Notes: a model not told the origin generated them from the letters alone. DNA of 64,000 bases from Phormidium tenue FACHB-1052 (GCF_014696675.1 NZ_JACJQN010000007.1:185277-249276); one strand, 5' to 3'; counted from the stretch's first letter, positions 34,112 to 44,369 are shown. Numbers and translations: made by a program.

Positions 34112-37100
34112 CTACTGAGCGTTTTGCCGGGCATAGTTAAGGTTGGGCTGATAGTCAACCGCCTTTTGCTGGGCCGTGGCGTAGTTGGGGTCAGAGGCGG
34201 GCACTCGCTGCATCAGAGCGATCGCTTGGGCCCAAGCGTCGGCTACCTCCTGCCATTGGGCCGGGGTAGTAGCAGTTTGAGCCTGGTTGGCGGCGGTTTG
34301 AGCCGCATTGACCGCTTGCCTAAACAGATCCTCTTCGGGTACAGCCGCTGGGTCAACCGGAGGTGGCGCAGCAGGTTCGGTGATGACGGGATCTCCCCCT
34401 GGGGTAGGCTGCTGCAAGCGACTGCGGATGAACAGCAGGCCAACTAGAGCTAGAGCTAGAACCCCCAGGCCCACCAAAATCAAGCGCATAGGCAAGCCAG
34501 ACCCTCCACCTGACCGGCGGACACTGCCGTCGTCATTAAACTGGTCTGGAGTGAGGGCTACGTGGGTAGAGGGGTCGGAACCAAACTCCTGAATGAAGTC
34601 GTCGGTAGCGTCGGGTTCATCATCTGTTAAGACCACCCCATTGCGGTCTTGGATAAAGCCGTTACTATCTAGGGCACTCTCGCTAAAGGCTTCATCATCA
34701 AAGCCTTCATCATCAAAGCTTGCATTCCCAAAGCCTTCATCAGCAAAACCCTCATCGGCAAAACCCTCGGTGCCGAAATCGGTCTCAAAGCCTGTGTCGC
34801 TTAACCCTGCGGCCTCAAAACTGGGGGACTCAAACTCGTCGTGGCCAAACTCGACGGGCTCAAAGGCTGGATCCCCTACGATGTCATTGCTGCTGAGGCC
34901 AGCAGCCGGCATGGCCTCAGCAGAATAATCCTCGGGCTGCTCTAAAAAGGCTGCGTCAACGTTGCTCAGATCGTCAGACATGGCGAAGTCAGCCATAACG
35001 TCGCCCTCAACAGTTTGGTCTAACTCCATGGTTGAGAAAGGCAGATCGGCATCGGCCCCAAAGCCTGCCTCGTAGGAGTCGGCTGCAAAGGGATTTGGCG
35101 TGGCGTAGGGATCCTCAGCTTGAGAATCGAAGGTTAGGTCAGGATCGAAGGCACTCTCCGGTTCAGCCCCGAAGTCAGCCGGGGAGTCTAGCACTAAGTT
35201 AGGGTCGAAGCTATTGTCTTCCGCTGCCCACGGCAGAGTATTGGCCTGGGAGACGCTCAAGTCGCCCTCTTCGGGGGGGAAAGCATCCATGTCGAAGGGT
35301 TCTAGAACTGGATCTTCGGCCCCGGCTTCTAAATCAAAATCGCTGGAGAAGGGGGTGCCGATCGCTACATCATTCAGATCGCCCTCGGCTAGGTCAGCAG
35401 TGCCCAGATCGTCGTAGGTACCTAGGTCGTTGTAAGTGCCTAGATCGCTGTAGGTGCCCAGGTCAGCGTCAGCATCGACAGTGAGATCAGGCTCCTCTGC
35501 AGTCCAGTCGCTGCCTGCAAAGGCAGCGGGTTCCGTCAGGTCTAGATCAGCAGCTGCGCCTAAATCCTCAAACACCAACTCTTCTGGGGTCAGCAGGTCG
35601 GAGGGTAGAGGCTCTAAACCCGCTTCTAGGCTTGAATCGGCGCTGTCGCTGCCTAGATCGAGGTCAGGAAAGGCATAGGCATCGGGTGTGCTTTCCTCAG
35701 CTATCGGTGCTTCTAAATCAAATCCTGCATCCAGTTCTAAATCTAAGCCAGCATCGAACTCAGTAGCCGCTAGAGGGTCTGGTTCTATCTCAGAAAAATC
35801 TAGATCGCTGGGAATGTCCTCTAAGTTGGTGAGATCGTCGGCGAGAACGGCTTCGCCGCTCAAACTTTCGTCACTCAAGTCGTCGTCAAAGTTGCCTAAG
35901 TCATCCATGCCAGACAAATCGTCGGCCCAAGGGGCGGCGGTACTGTCTGCCGAACCTGCGGCGGAAGCGATGCCCAGATCTGGGCTGGCGTCGCCACTGC
36001 TCCAAAGGTCGTCTAGATCGATGTCGGGGGCAGTGGGGGAAGACGCAGGGGCGTTGAGATCGAAGTCGAGGTCATCGGCTGCGATCGCAGCCTGATCCCC
36101 AACTGTCTCACTCAGGTCTGGGCTGCTCTCAAAGTCGAGATCAAAGTCTGCAATCTCATCAGGGCCACTGTCGGCGGCCCACTGCTGGGCTTCTAAATCC
36201 AAAGCAGCCTGATCGGCAGCGGCAAAATCTAGATCTAGGTCGCTGGCGTCCGTGCTCAAGTCAAAGTCGAACCCATCGCCTGCTCCGGTAGGCACATCAT
36301 TGGGGCCAAGATCTAAATCTAATGCATCAGTAGTGAGGGCGTCTTCGCCGTCTATGTCAAAATCTAGACCGGTGTCAGCCCCGACAGTGGGTGATGGGTC
36401 TGGGCCTAGATTTAGGTCTAAATCATCGTCATTGAGGCCAAGATCCAAATCCAACGCATCAGTAGTGATAGGGGCTTCGTCGTCTAGATCAAAATCTAAA
36501 TCGGTGTCAGCCCCAACAGTGGGTAATGGGTCTGGGCCTAGATTCAGGTCTAAATCATCATCTGAGGCCTCGGCAACTTCGCCACCCATAGCGGGGTCGT
36601 CCATGCCTAAATCGAGGTCAAAATCGCTTGCTGGAGCACTTTCCTCAGGCGCATCCATGAAGTCTAAGTCAAGGCCTAGGTTGTCTGCGGTACCGGCGGG
36701 TGCCTCTTCAAGGTCTAGGTCAAAGTCCAGCTCAGTATCGTTGGGTGCGGCGCTCGCCGAGTCTTCGGTAAGGCTCAGGTCAGTCGCGGGGGCATCGGCC
36801 AGGGCCAGGTCGAGATCAAAATCAGCGGCAGACTCAGTAGCGGTAGGCTCTGAGAACTCTAGGTCAAAGTCTAGATCGGTGGCCTCAGCCTCGCTCGGCT
36901 CTTCACTAAGACCTAGATCAAAATCGAGATCGCTGGCGTCGGCAGTGTCGGTGAACTCTAAGCCAAAATCATCGGTGGCCCCCAAGTCAGTACCGCTTTC
37001 GGAGAGGCTGGTGTCGGTCAGATCGAGGCCAAAGTCGCTGGCGCTATCGTCGGTAAAGCTCAGGTCAAAGTCGGACGGGGCATTGAGGTCGAGATCGCTA

Positions 37101-37591
37101 GGGCTATCGGTAAACCCTAAATCGAGGTCGGCACCGCCAAAGTCATTGCCTAGGGATGCGTCAAAGTCGCCTAGCTGATCGAGGTCAAGGTCAGCACTGC
37201 TAGGGCTGTCGAGGTCAAACCCGAGATCGAGGTCATCGCTGGCGGGGGTGGGCGCTAGACCTAGGTCAAAGTCGAGATCGCCAACCGGGGAGTCTTGCAG
37301 CACCAGGTTTTCACTCCAGGCGCTGGTGTCAGCCCCCAGTTGTTTACCGCTAACGGTCAGTTGTTGAACGGTGGCTAGCTCCAGTCCGGCAACGCCTTTT
37401 TTAACATAGGCGACCAGATCGGCCTGGTTAGGGATTTGGGCAGCCTCTAGGTTTACCTGAAGGGTGCTGTCGTGTTGCACCACGTGGGCAGTGATACCCT
37501 GGGCCTCTAGGTGGCGATTCATCAGAGCCGCGATCGCCTCTGGGTCACCCTGACGGGCCAGTTGCAGAACAGTGGGGGGCGTATTAGACAT
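34112..37591 (-). CDS. Giant Asp/Leu-rich acidic protein with a C-terminal membrane anchor
   Basis: A 1159-aa protein. Residues about 1-90 (VLQLARQGDPEAIAALMNRHLEAQGITAHV...) form a small conserved alpha/beta domain that occurs at the N terminus of other cyanobacterial proteins. About 100-1010 are low-complexity DLDFDLGL-type repeats, extremely acidic. One TM helix is at about 1034-1055 (LILVGLGVLALALVGLLF), and a Pro-rich stretch and helical Ala/Gln-rich end (1085-1159) follow. Within the repeats a 44-residue unit is duplicated. The pattern recalls FimV-like or other acidic spacer proteins, but I claim no function. Antisense Ser/Arg-rich frames are composition artefacts. Confidence 0.85.
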   Translation of the reverse strand: MSNTPPTVLQLARQGDPEAIAALMNRHLEAQGITAHVVQHDSTLQVNLEAAQIPNQADLVAYVKKGVAGLELATVQQLTVSGKQLGADTSAWSENLVLQDSPVGDLDFDLGLAPTPASDDLDLGFDLDSPSSADLDLDQLGDFDASLGNDFGGADLDLGFTDSPSDLDLNAPSDFDLSFTDDSASDFGLDLTDTSLSESGTDLGATDDFGLEFTDTADASDLDFDLGLSEEPSEAEATDLDFDLEFSEPTATESAADFDLDLALADAPATDLSLTEDSASAAPNDTELDFDLDLEEAPAGTADNLGLDLDFMDAPEESAPASDFDLDLGMDDPAMGGEVAEASDDDLDLNLGPDPLPTVGADTDLDFDLDDEAPITTDALDLDLGLNDDDLDLNLGPDPSPTVGADTGLDFDIDGEDALTTDALDLDLGPNDVPTGAGDGFDFDLSTDASDLDLDFAAADQAALDLEAQQWAADSGPDEIADFDLDFESSPDLSETVGDQAAIAADDLDFDLNAPASSPTAPDIDLDDLWSSGDASPDLGIASAAGSADSTAAPWADDLSGMDDLGNFDDDLSDESLSGEAVLADDLTNLEDIPSDLDFSEIEPDPLAATEFDAGLDLELDAGFDLEAPIAEESTPDAYAFPDLDLGSDSADSSLEAGLEPLPSDLLTPEELVFEDLGAAADLDLTEPAAFAGSDWTAEEPDLTVDADADLGTYSDLGTYNDLGTYDDLGTADLAEGDLNDVAIGTPFSSDFDLEAGAEDPVLEPFDMDAFPPEEGDLSVSQANTLPWAAEDNSFDPNLVLDSPADFGAEPESAFDPDLTFDSQAEDPYATPNPFAADSYEAGFGADADLPFSTMELDQTVEGDVMADFAMSDDLSNVDAAFLEQPEDYSAEAMPAAGLSSNDIVGDPAFEPVEFGHDEFESPSFEAAGLSDTGFETDFGTEGFADEGFADEGFGNASFDDEGFDDEAFSESALDSNGFIQDRNGVVLTDDEPDATDDFIQEFGSDPSTHVALTPDQFNDDGSVRRSGGGSGLPMRLILVGLGVLALALVGLLFIRSRLQQPTPGGDPVITEPAAPPPVDPAAVPEEDLFRQAVNAAQTAANQAQTATTPAQWQEVADAWAQAIALMQRVPASDPNYATAQQKAVDYQPNLNYARQNAQ
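36294..36557 (-). repeat. 132-bp tandem duplication in the acidic protein gene
   Basis: Two adjacent 132-bp (44-codon) units encode DLDLNLGPDP-(L/S)-PTVGADT... each time. The marker GGTGTCAGCCCC occurs at 36371 and 36503. Shorter 18-bp DLGTYx repeats lie at about 35400-35460. Confidence 0.8.
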
Positions 37592-37720
37592 AGGGGTCTA
37601 TTGAATTCGATGAATTCAGCGCACAGGCCGGAGAATTCCCTATAGTATGCCCGTGGTGGCTGATATTGACACAATCATTGGCTCACAGGGCGTAAACCTG
37701 AGGTAATGTCGTCCCAAATG

Positions 37721-40537
37721 TTACGGATTTTGTTGATTTAGCTCCTGTAAAGCACGCTCTAGCTGCTGCTGGGCTTCGCCGTAGCGCTGCCAGTCGCCCT
37801 GTTGAAGAGCCTGTTGGCCACTCTGGTACGATTCCAGCGCCGACTGCACCAGATCGGATACTGTGCTAGGCGGTGCCGGTTCGGTACCGGGAACAGCGGG
37901 GGTGGGCGGTGGGGCAACTGCATCACCAAAAATAGCGTCTAGGCTTTGGGTCAAGGTTTCTCGCATGACCACGCGATCGCTGTAGGCCACAATCACCCGT
38001 TGCAGCGCGGGCAGCTCGCCCTGATCGGCCCGCAGGTAAATGGGCTGCACATAGAGCAGTGATTGCTCGACGGGGATCACCAGCAGGGTGCCGCGAATGA
38101 CCCCTGACCCCTGCTGGCTCCAGAGGGTGAGCTGCTCAGAAATTTCGGGAGTTTGGCTGATGCGGGCCTCGATCTGGGTGGGGCCAAACACCAGCTCTTG
38201 CTTCGGAAATTCGTAGAGCAGCAGCTTGCCATAGTTGTCGCCGTCGGAGCCACCTGCCATCCAGGCGATCATGTTGTCGCGGTTGGCGGGGGTAAAGGGG
38301 AGAATTTGCATAAACTCCTCTCCCTCTAGCTGGGGCAGCTTCATAATCACGTAGTAGGGCTCCATAGGCTCTGCTGCGCCCTCTTCCCCATGCTCTGGAA
38401 AGCGCCAGAGGTCTTCACGGTTGTAGAAGACTTCTGGGTTCTCCATGTGGTAGGCGCGGTACATCTGGGCCTGCACGGTGAAAATGTCTAGGGGGTAGCG
38501 CAGGTGCTCGCGGTAGTTGGCGGGCAGCTCTTCGATGGGCTTAAACAGGTTGGGGAAAATTTGGCTGTAGGTGGCCAGCAGCGGGTCGTCGCGATCGCGC
38601 GCATAAAACTCCAGGCTGCCGTCGTAGGCATCGACAAACACCTTAACCGCATCGCGAATGTAGTTGACGCCGTTGCGCATCAGGGGGTTGGTGTTCTCCA
38701 CCAGCGAGACCATGTCGGTGCGGCGGTTGAGGGGCTCGGAGTAGGGGTAGCGATCGCTGCTCGTATAGCCATCCAAAATCCACTTGATACGCCCATCGAT
38801 TACCGCCGGGTAGGGGTCGCTGTCGTAGGTGAGAAAGGGGGCCACCTGTCGCACCCGCTCAGTGATCAGCCGGTGGTAGTGAATGCGGGTTGTGGGGCTG
38901 AAATAGTTGGAGATCAGCACTCGCACGTTGCCCAGATCAAAGGCATAGGCCAGCCGTCGCAGCCACGAGTTGAGCGGCACGCCGCCTGCCCCGGTGTAAC
39001 GGTAAGCCGCGTTGGTGTCGCCTTGGGGATAATCAAACTCGTCGGTATTGGCCCCGGTAAAAATGTAGTTGTCGGTGCTTTCACCATAGTAGAGGCGGGG
39101 CTGGTCGAGGGGCAAATCGACGGTGGAAACCGGGGGCACGTTGCGAATAAAGAAATCGGGCAGCCCGTTGGGGGTGACCTGGTTGACCGGGCTCATCACG
39201 ATGCCAAAGCCGTGGGTAAATTTGAGCTGACGGTTGATCCAGTTTTGGGCCTCAGGGGGCAATTGCTCGACCGGCAGCTCGCGGGCCGAGAGGGTGACCT
39301 GGCGGTAGTCGCCGTTGAGGGTGTAGCGGTCAACATCCACATCCTCAAAGTTGTAGTAGAGGCGAATCTCTTGCAGCTGCTTGTAGGTGCTGAGCAGGGG
39401 GGCGTAGTCCCACAGGCGAATGTTGCCGATGGTAGGCTCATTGGCGTCGATCACCGCGCGATCGAGGCTATTGTTGGCGGGGAATGGCTCTGACACCACG
39501 CTGGTGAGGTTGTAGGCCTCGCGCGTGAAGGCAATGTTGTGCTCGATGTAGGGGCGCTCCATGGTGAGTTCGTTGGGCTCAACCACAAAGTTTTGCTGAA
39601 CCCAGGGGTACATGCCATTGACCAGCACCAGCACGCCCAGGTAGATGACAATGCCAAAGATGGGCAGCGAAAAGCCGCTGCGCCCTAGGGCAATCAAAAA
39701 CAGCGCCGCCACCGCCAGGGTGACAAACCCCATTAACCAAAACGACTGGAGCCGGGCGTGGACATCGGTATAGCCCGCCCCAAAAATGACGCCGCTGTCG
39801 GAGTAGAGCAGCGAAAAGCGATCGAGCCAAAAGCCTACCGCCAGCAGGGCCGCGATCGCCGCCAGCAGCAGACACAGGTGAGCTTTAGCTTCCCCGGTGA
39901 GAAAGTATTTCCAGCCGCGCTCAGGGCGCACCTCACCTTTGAGGGCATACACGGCACTGGCCAGCAGCAGCGACCACACCAGCAGGCCCAGCAAATTGTC
40001 TTGTAACCCCTGCCACAGGGGCAGCTTAAACATGTAAAAGCCGATGTCGCGCTGAAAGATGGGGTCAGGGGTGCCAAACTCAGTGGGGTTGAGAAATTGC
40101 AGCACCGTTTGCCAAGCCGACGATGCCCGCAGCGCCACCCCCAGCGAGAGCAGAAACACCAGCCCTGCCACTCCCAGATGGGTAAAGCGTTCGATCTGCT
40201 GGCGCTGGGCTGGGTCACTGTAGCGACTCAAAAAGCGGTAGACGCGATCGCGGGTGATCTGCCGCGCGATCTGATAGTTGGCCCACAGCACTCCGCCGTA
40301 GACGACAAACGACCCCACCCCCAGGGCGAGCTGCCACTTGATGCGTACCCAAAACACCGACGCGTAGCCCACCGACTCAAACCACCACGACTCGGTGAGC
40401 AGATGCACTAGGCTGCCCGAAAACACTAGCAGCAGCGTGATTGCCACCACCCAGGGCAGCAGCCGACGGGCCTTGAAGGATTTAGCAGGGGAATAGGTCA
40501 CAGGTATGGCGGGTAGGGGCAGAGTGTGGCCAGGCAA
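37721..40537 (-). CDS. UPF0182 family membrane protein
   Basis: A 938-aa protein. The first about 330 residues carry seven or so TM helices, and the remainder is a large extracytoplasmic domain with the UPF0182 landmarks (ERPYIEHNIAFTREAYNL; IRLWDYAPLLSTYKQLQEIRLYYNFEDVDVDRY; LNSWLRRLAYAFDLGN; LPANYREHLRYPLDIF; LPFTPANRDNMIAWMAGGSDGDNYGKLLLYEFPK). A Pro-rich linker and a Gln-rich coiled-coil tail end the protein. The function of this family is unresolved. The start at 40537 is a TTG; the GTG at 40501 is another candidate. Confidence 0.94.
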   Translation of the reverse strand: MPGHTLPLPAIPVTYSPAKSFKARRLLPWVVAITLLLVFSGSLVHLLTESWWFESVGYASVFWVRIKWQLALGVGSFVVYGGVLWANYQIARQITRDRVYRFLSRYSDPAQRQQIERFTHLGVAGLVFLLSLGVALRASSAWQTVLQFLNPTEFGTPDPIFQRDIGFYMFKLPLWQGLQDNLLGLLVWSLLLASAVYALKGEVRPERGWKYFLTGEAKAHLCLLLAAIAALLAVGFWLDRFSLLYSDSGVIFGAGYTDVHARLQSFWLMGFVTLAVAALFLIALGRSGFSLPIFGIVIYLGVLVLVNGMYPWVQQNFVVEPNELTMERPYIEHNIAFTREAYNLTSVVSEPFPANNSLDRAVIDANEPTIGNIRLWDYAPLLSTYKQLQEIRLYYNFEDVDVDRYTLNGDYRQVTLSARELPVEQLPPEAQNWINRQLKFTHGFGIVMSPVNQVTPNGLPDFFIRNVPPVSTVDLPLDQPRLYYGESTDNYIFTGANTDEFDYPQGDTNAAYRYTGAGGVPLNSWLRRLAYAFDLGNVRVLISNYFSPTTRIHYHRLITERVRQVAPFLTYDSDPYPAVIDGRIKWILDGYTSSDRYPYSEPLNRRTDMVSLVENTNPLMRNGVNYIRDAVKVFVDAYDGSLEFYARDRDDPLLATYSQIFPNLFKPIEELPANYREHLRYPLDIFTVQAQMYRAYHMENPEVFYNREDLWRFPEHGEEGAAEPMEPYYVIMKLPQLEGEEFMQILPFTPANRDNMIAWMAGGSDGDNYGKLLLYEFPKQELVFGPTQIEARISQTPEISEQLTLWSQQGSGVIRGTLLVIPVEQSLLYVQPIYLRADQGELPALQRVIVAYSDRVVMRETLTQSLDAIFGDAVAPPPTPAVPGTEPAPPSTVSDLVQSALESYQSGQQALQQGDWQRYGEAQQQLERALQELNQQNP

Positions 40538-40849
40538 AACCTCTAAACATAGCGCCTGAAGTGCCGTTGCTTCTCAAGTCTAGCGATCACACTGCTGAGA
40601 CAAGCCGCCTAGACCCTCAGGCTTAACCTTTTTTTAGGGCGCGATCGCCCCAATGGCCCCCATCCACTAGCCGACCAACCCACCTGCCGATAGATGGTTG
40701 TACCGCTGGGCCTGGGGTACCCTGCGATCGCAACCAGGCCTCCCCAGCTAATCGTCAACTTTTGATAAGCTCTTGCGGAATGCCCGTAATCTTACGGAAG
40801 TTACCTGGGAAACCTAACAGGCAGTAGCCCTCCCTCGGTGCCCCATCTT
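40538..40849. other. Divergent promoter region of UPF0182 and tubulin-like genes
   Basis: About 310 bp with two HIP1 sites. CCGTAA (40784-40789) and TTACGG (40792-40797) form a tight inverted repeat 53 bp before the tubulin-like gene, a possible operator. No RNA gene or terminator is seen. Confidence 0.35.
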
Positions 40850-43800
40850 ATGAGCGAATATACCGGCATGACCCCCACCGTCATCATTGGCGTGGGGGGC
40901 ACTGGCAAAGAGATCCTGATCAAAATTCGCCGCATGATCGTGGAGCAGTACGGCTCCCTTGATGCCCTGCCGATCGTCTCGTTTTTGCACATCGACACCG
41001 AGCAAAACGCCAAGGTCTCCGAAGCTCAAACCGTCCTCAAGCAAGACATCTCCCTGCGCCCCATCGAGCAGGTGTGGGCCAAGGTCGAAGACGCCAAGGC
41101 CATTCTCAACAAGCTGTCAGCCTACCAATATTTAGACGAATGGTTCCCCAGCGAACTCAAGGGTACCGACTCGATCCTCTCTGGGGCAGGTCAAATTCGC
41201 GCCCTGGGCCGGTTTGCCTTCAGCCTCAACTACCCGCTGATTAAGGACTACTTCACCAAGGCCAAGGGGCGCATCGTCGGCCATGAGAAACTCATGCTCG
41301 ATCGCTGGAAGGTGCAGCTCGACAAAGGCATCAACATCTTTGTGGTTTGCTCGCTCTCCGGCGGCACTGGTTCCGGCATGGTGATGGATCTAGCCTACAA
41401 CCTGCGCGACTGGGTGCCGGTGTCAGAACTACCGCAGACCAGCGCCTTTCTCGTGCTGCCGGGGGCGTTCTCAGGATTGGGCGATCGCGTCATTGCCAAC
41501 GCCTACGCTGCCCTGATGGAGCTCAACCACTACAGTCGGGGCGACACCCGCTTTGACGTGCAATACAGCGACAGCCAGAGCGATCGCATCACCGCCCAGA
41601 GCGGCCTCGATGTACCCTTCAACTTCACCTACCTGGTGGGCAACAGCAACGACAAAGTCACCTTTCCCACCCTGGGCGACGTGCTCGAAATGGTGGCGCA
41701 GAACGTGTTTCTCGACTTCAGCTCCGGCTTTAGCCAGTACAAAAAGCTGGTGCGCGACAACGTCCGCAAGCACTGGGCCAGCCCCGACGCCCTGGGCTAC
41801 CCGCAAAATTTCATGAGCTTTGGCCTCTCCAGCATTCAGTTTCCGGTAGAACGGGTGCTAAACGCCTGCTCAGCACGGCTGGCGGCCAAGCTGGTGGACT
41901 GGTGGAGCAACCCCACCCCGGCCCCAGCGGCGATGTCCGACCTGATTCGCACCGAGATTCTCCCCGGTCTGTTCCTCGCCGAATCGGAGCACGACCACCA
42001 GATCGTCGACAGCATCAGCATGGGCGACAACAAAAAGCCCTACGCCAAAGAAGTTGCCGACTGGGTGGCGGGGGTGCGCAAGCGCCGCAACGACCTGAAT
42101 ATTCCCTTTGAAAATCTCCAGCGATTTATCTCCAACGAGCAGGAGAAATACGCCCCCCACTTCAACGACACCGGCACCGACCCCAAGCGCTGGAGCGACT
42201 ACTTCCAAAAGATGTGGGACAACCTCACCTGGCTGATCCCTGAGAAGCGCAAGGAACTGCGGGCGGCGGTTTACCTAATGGTGGAAGACCGCTTCCGGGG
42301 GCCGAAGTTTACCCGGCAGTTCTTGGAAGTGCTAATCGAGGTGTTTGCCAACTTTCGCAGCAAATTTGACGAGGATCGGCAGAAATACTGGCTGCCCCGT
42401 GAGCGATCGGCCCAAAACGCCCTGCAAACCCTGCTAAAGCAGATCGACGATCATGCCAAGCAGATGATGATGCTCAATCGCAAGAAAGTCATCTTCGATG
42501 ACTTTCAGGGCATCATGCAGGCGCTGGAGCAGGTCTATGTCTCCAAAGTTGAAGTCAAGGCCCGCACCCTGGGGGTGATGCTGCTCGATGGTCTGCGCGA
42601 AGAAATTGACCAGCTCTTGGTCGACCTCACCGCCTTTGAGACGGTGCTAGGCAACGTCCAGGTCGAACTGAAGGATAAAGAGCGTGTCTATACCCGGGAG
42701 ACTGGCGGCCTGACGGTGAACGGCATTCTGCTCTACGACGAAAAAGAAATCGACGCCGCCTACCGCAAAACCGTCGCCGATCAGGAAGAAACCCTCTGCC
42801 AAACCCTTTCCCAACAGGTGCTCGAAGAACTGCGGGTGCGCCTATTTGACCTCTACCCCTACGACGCCCTTAAAACCAAAGACCTCTACGAGCGGCTGCT
42901 GGGTCAGGCCATGGATGTCTTCCGCCGCCGCAGCCAGCTCGACATCTCCACCGCCCGCAAATTCCTCGAACAATACCCAACTGTGGAAATGCAGGAGGCC
43001 CAGATTAAAACCACCTTCGAGAAATCGGAAGCCTTTTTGCGCCTCAGCCAGGAGCAAAAGAAGCTGGGCTGGGACGACAAGCTGGAGAAGTACCAAAAAC
43101 TCGTTGGCATCCAGGGCGGCAGCAAACCCACCGACCCGGCAGTCTCGGCGCTGCTGCCGATGATCCGCAAAACCAGCACCGTCACCGACAAGGAAATTCG
43201 CCCCCTCAACGACCCCTACCACATCTACTTTGTGCAGGAAATTGGCGCTTTTCCGCTGCGGCTGATTGAGGGCATGGAGCGGATGCGATCGCTCTACCGC
43301 GCCGTCAGCCAAGCTGACCACAACCCCCTGCACACCCACCAAGACTATCGCCAGTTTGGCGATGTCATGCCCGAAACCAGCAATGAGCGCCAGGCCCGCT
43401 ACAACCTGATGTTGGCCAACGCCCTGGGCCTGGTGCGCCGCGAAGACAACCGGGTGACGGGCTTTGCCGAGGTCAAATTTACCTACCGCGACAAGCTCAC
43501 CGGCTTCGACAAAACCGAAGTCATGGGAGACTCCTGGGAAGAAGCCGAGGATTTCCTCCTCACCGACCAAAACCGCCGCCTAGCTGAAACCCTAGATAAC
43601 AGCATTCGGGCGATCGGTGAACAGGCCGCCACCAAACCCCAAAAGCAGGCCCTCTACACCCAGGTAATGACCTACCTGCAACAGCAGGAGCAAACGATTC
43701 CGGGCGGCTCCGACAGCGACGACTACAAACGCATCCAGGCCGCTATCTCCAACTTCGTCACCACCCACCGCCTCTTCATCCCCTCGGATGCCCCCACCAC

Positions 43801-44224
43801 CCCATCATCCGCTACCCCCATTACTTCCTCATCTTCCTCCCCCTCCCCATCTCCCCTATCCTCTCCCCCTCCCCCCTCCCTCGACTCCGAGAACCTCGTC
43901 AAATACGCCAAGCTAGTAGAAACCTGCTACCGGCGCGGCAATCCCTCGCCCACGGAGCTAGAGCTGCTGGAAAAATTCCGCGTGAAGTACGGGGTTTCGG
44001 TGGCGGATGCGAATGCGATCGCCGCCCAATACCAACCTCAAAATACCGTCGAGCAAGCCGCTGCTGAGTACGGGTTGATGTTCCGCGCCTTCCTCGACAA
44101 CGACGGCGAAGTTGACTTAGAAGAGCAGGCCCAGCTTCTGGAACTTCAGGAAGAACTCGGCCTCACTAACGAGCAAGTTGCCACCATTGAAGAGAACGTC
44201 AGGGCCGAGATGAACAGACCCTAG
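40850..44224 (+). CDS. Tubulin-like (Tubulin_2 type) GTPase-fold protein
   Basis: A 1124-aa protein from the ATG at 40850. The N terminus (TPTVIIGVGGTGKEILIKIRR, about 9-28) is a FtsZ/tubulin-type nucleotide loop, and SLSGGTGSGMVMDLAYNLRD (GGTGSG at about 171-176) is the tubulin signature. The middle (about 330-830) is large, charged and helical. A Ser/Pro linker lies at about 980-1015 and a C-terminal helical module (NDGEVDLEEQAQLLELQEELGLTNEQVATIEE) at about 1075-1110. This is one of the bacterial tubulin-like proteins of unknown cellular role. The next gene, 145 bp on, encodes a membrane receptor, and the two may work together. Confidence 0.85.
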   Translation: MSEYTGMTPTVIIGVGGTGKEILIKIRRMIVEQYGSLDALPIVSFLHIDTEQNAKVSEAQTVLKQDISLRPIEQVWAKVEDAKAILNKLSAYQYLDEWFPSELKGTDSILSGAGQIRALGRFAFSLNYPLIKDYFTKAKGRIVGHEKLMLDRWKVQLDKGINIFVVCSLSGGTGSGMVMDLAYNLRDWVPVSELPQTSAFLVLPGAFSGLGDRVIANAYAALMELNHYSRGDTRFDVQYSDSQSDRITAQSGLDVPFNFTYLVGNSNDKVTFPTLGDVLEMVAQNVFLDFSSGFSQYKKLVRDNVRKHWASPDALGYPQNFMSFGLSSIQFPVERVLNACSARLAAKLVDWWSNPTPAPAAMSDLIRTEILPGLFLAESEHDHQIVDSISMGDNKKPYAKEVADWVAGVRKRRNDLNIPFENLQRFISNEQEKYAPHFNDTGTDPKRWSDYFQKMWDNLTWLIPEKRKELRAAVYLMVEDRFRGPKFTRQFLEVLIEVFANFRSKFDEDRQKYWLPRERSAQNALQTLLKQIDDHAKQMMMLNRKKVIFDDFQGIMQALEQVYVSKVEVKARTLGVMLLDGLREEIDQLLVDLTAFETVLGNVQVELKDKERVYTRETGGLTVNGILLYDEKEIDAAYRKTVADQEETLCQTLSQQVLEELRVRLFDLYPYDALKTKDLYERLLGQAMDVFRRRSQLDISTARKFLEQYPTVEMQEAQIKTTFEKSEAFLRLSQEQKKLGWDDKLEKYQKLVGIQGGSKPTDPAVSALLPMIRKTSTVTDKEIRPLNDPYHIYFVQEIGAFPLRLIEGMERMRSLYRAVSQADHNPLHTHQDYRQFGDVMPETSNERQARYNLMLANALGLVRREDNRVTGFAEVKFTYRDKLTGFDKTEVMGDSWEEAEDFLLTDQNRRLAETLDNSIRAIGEQAATKPQKQALYTQVMTYLQQQEQTIPGGSDSDDYKRIQAAISNFVTTHRLFIPSDAPTTPSSATPITSSSSSPSPSPLSSPPPPSLDSENLVKYAKLVETCYRRGNPSPTELELLEKFRVKYGVSVADANAIAAQYQPQNTVEQAAAEYGLMFRAFLDNDGEVDLEEQAQLLELQEELGLTNEQVATIEENVRAEMNRP
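43785..43892 (+). repeat. Polypyrimidine tract encoding a Ser/Pro linker
   Basis: About 110 bases are almost purely C and T on the plus strand and encode a PTTPSS...SPSPSPLSSPPPPS-type linker. Such a homopyrimidine run can adopt non-B structures; a similar but shorter tract is in priA at 10603-10652. Confidence 0.7.
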
Positions 44225-44369
44225 GCATTTTAGATTTGTGATTTTGGATTTTGGACTGTGCCCTGAAAAGCCGAGAATCGGTAAACTGGCCTGGCTCTTC
44301 CCATCCAAGGTCCAAGATCTAAAACTCACCTAAACCCCCCAACACCCATCCACCCTTTTCCCTAAAACC

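Noticed and set aside
36252..37178. Long Ser/Arg/Lys-rich plus-strand ORF
   Set aside because: It is the antisense of the Asp/Leu-rich repeat gene; the composition is a mirror artefact and there is no SD or family motif.
38504..39493. 329-codon plus-strand ORF
   Set aside because: Antisense to UPF0182, which has conserved motifs in its own frame; the shadow frame has none.
42842..43570. 242-codon minus-strand ORF
   Set aside because: Antisense to the tubulin-like gene, without recognisable domain or start signals.
44231..44369. AT-rich intergenic sequence with TTTTGGATTTTGGA pattern before the receptor gene
   Set aside because: It resembles common cyanobacterial intergenic filler; the inverted similarity is weak and I could not define a repeat.
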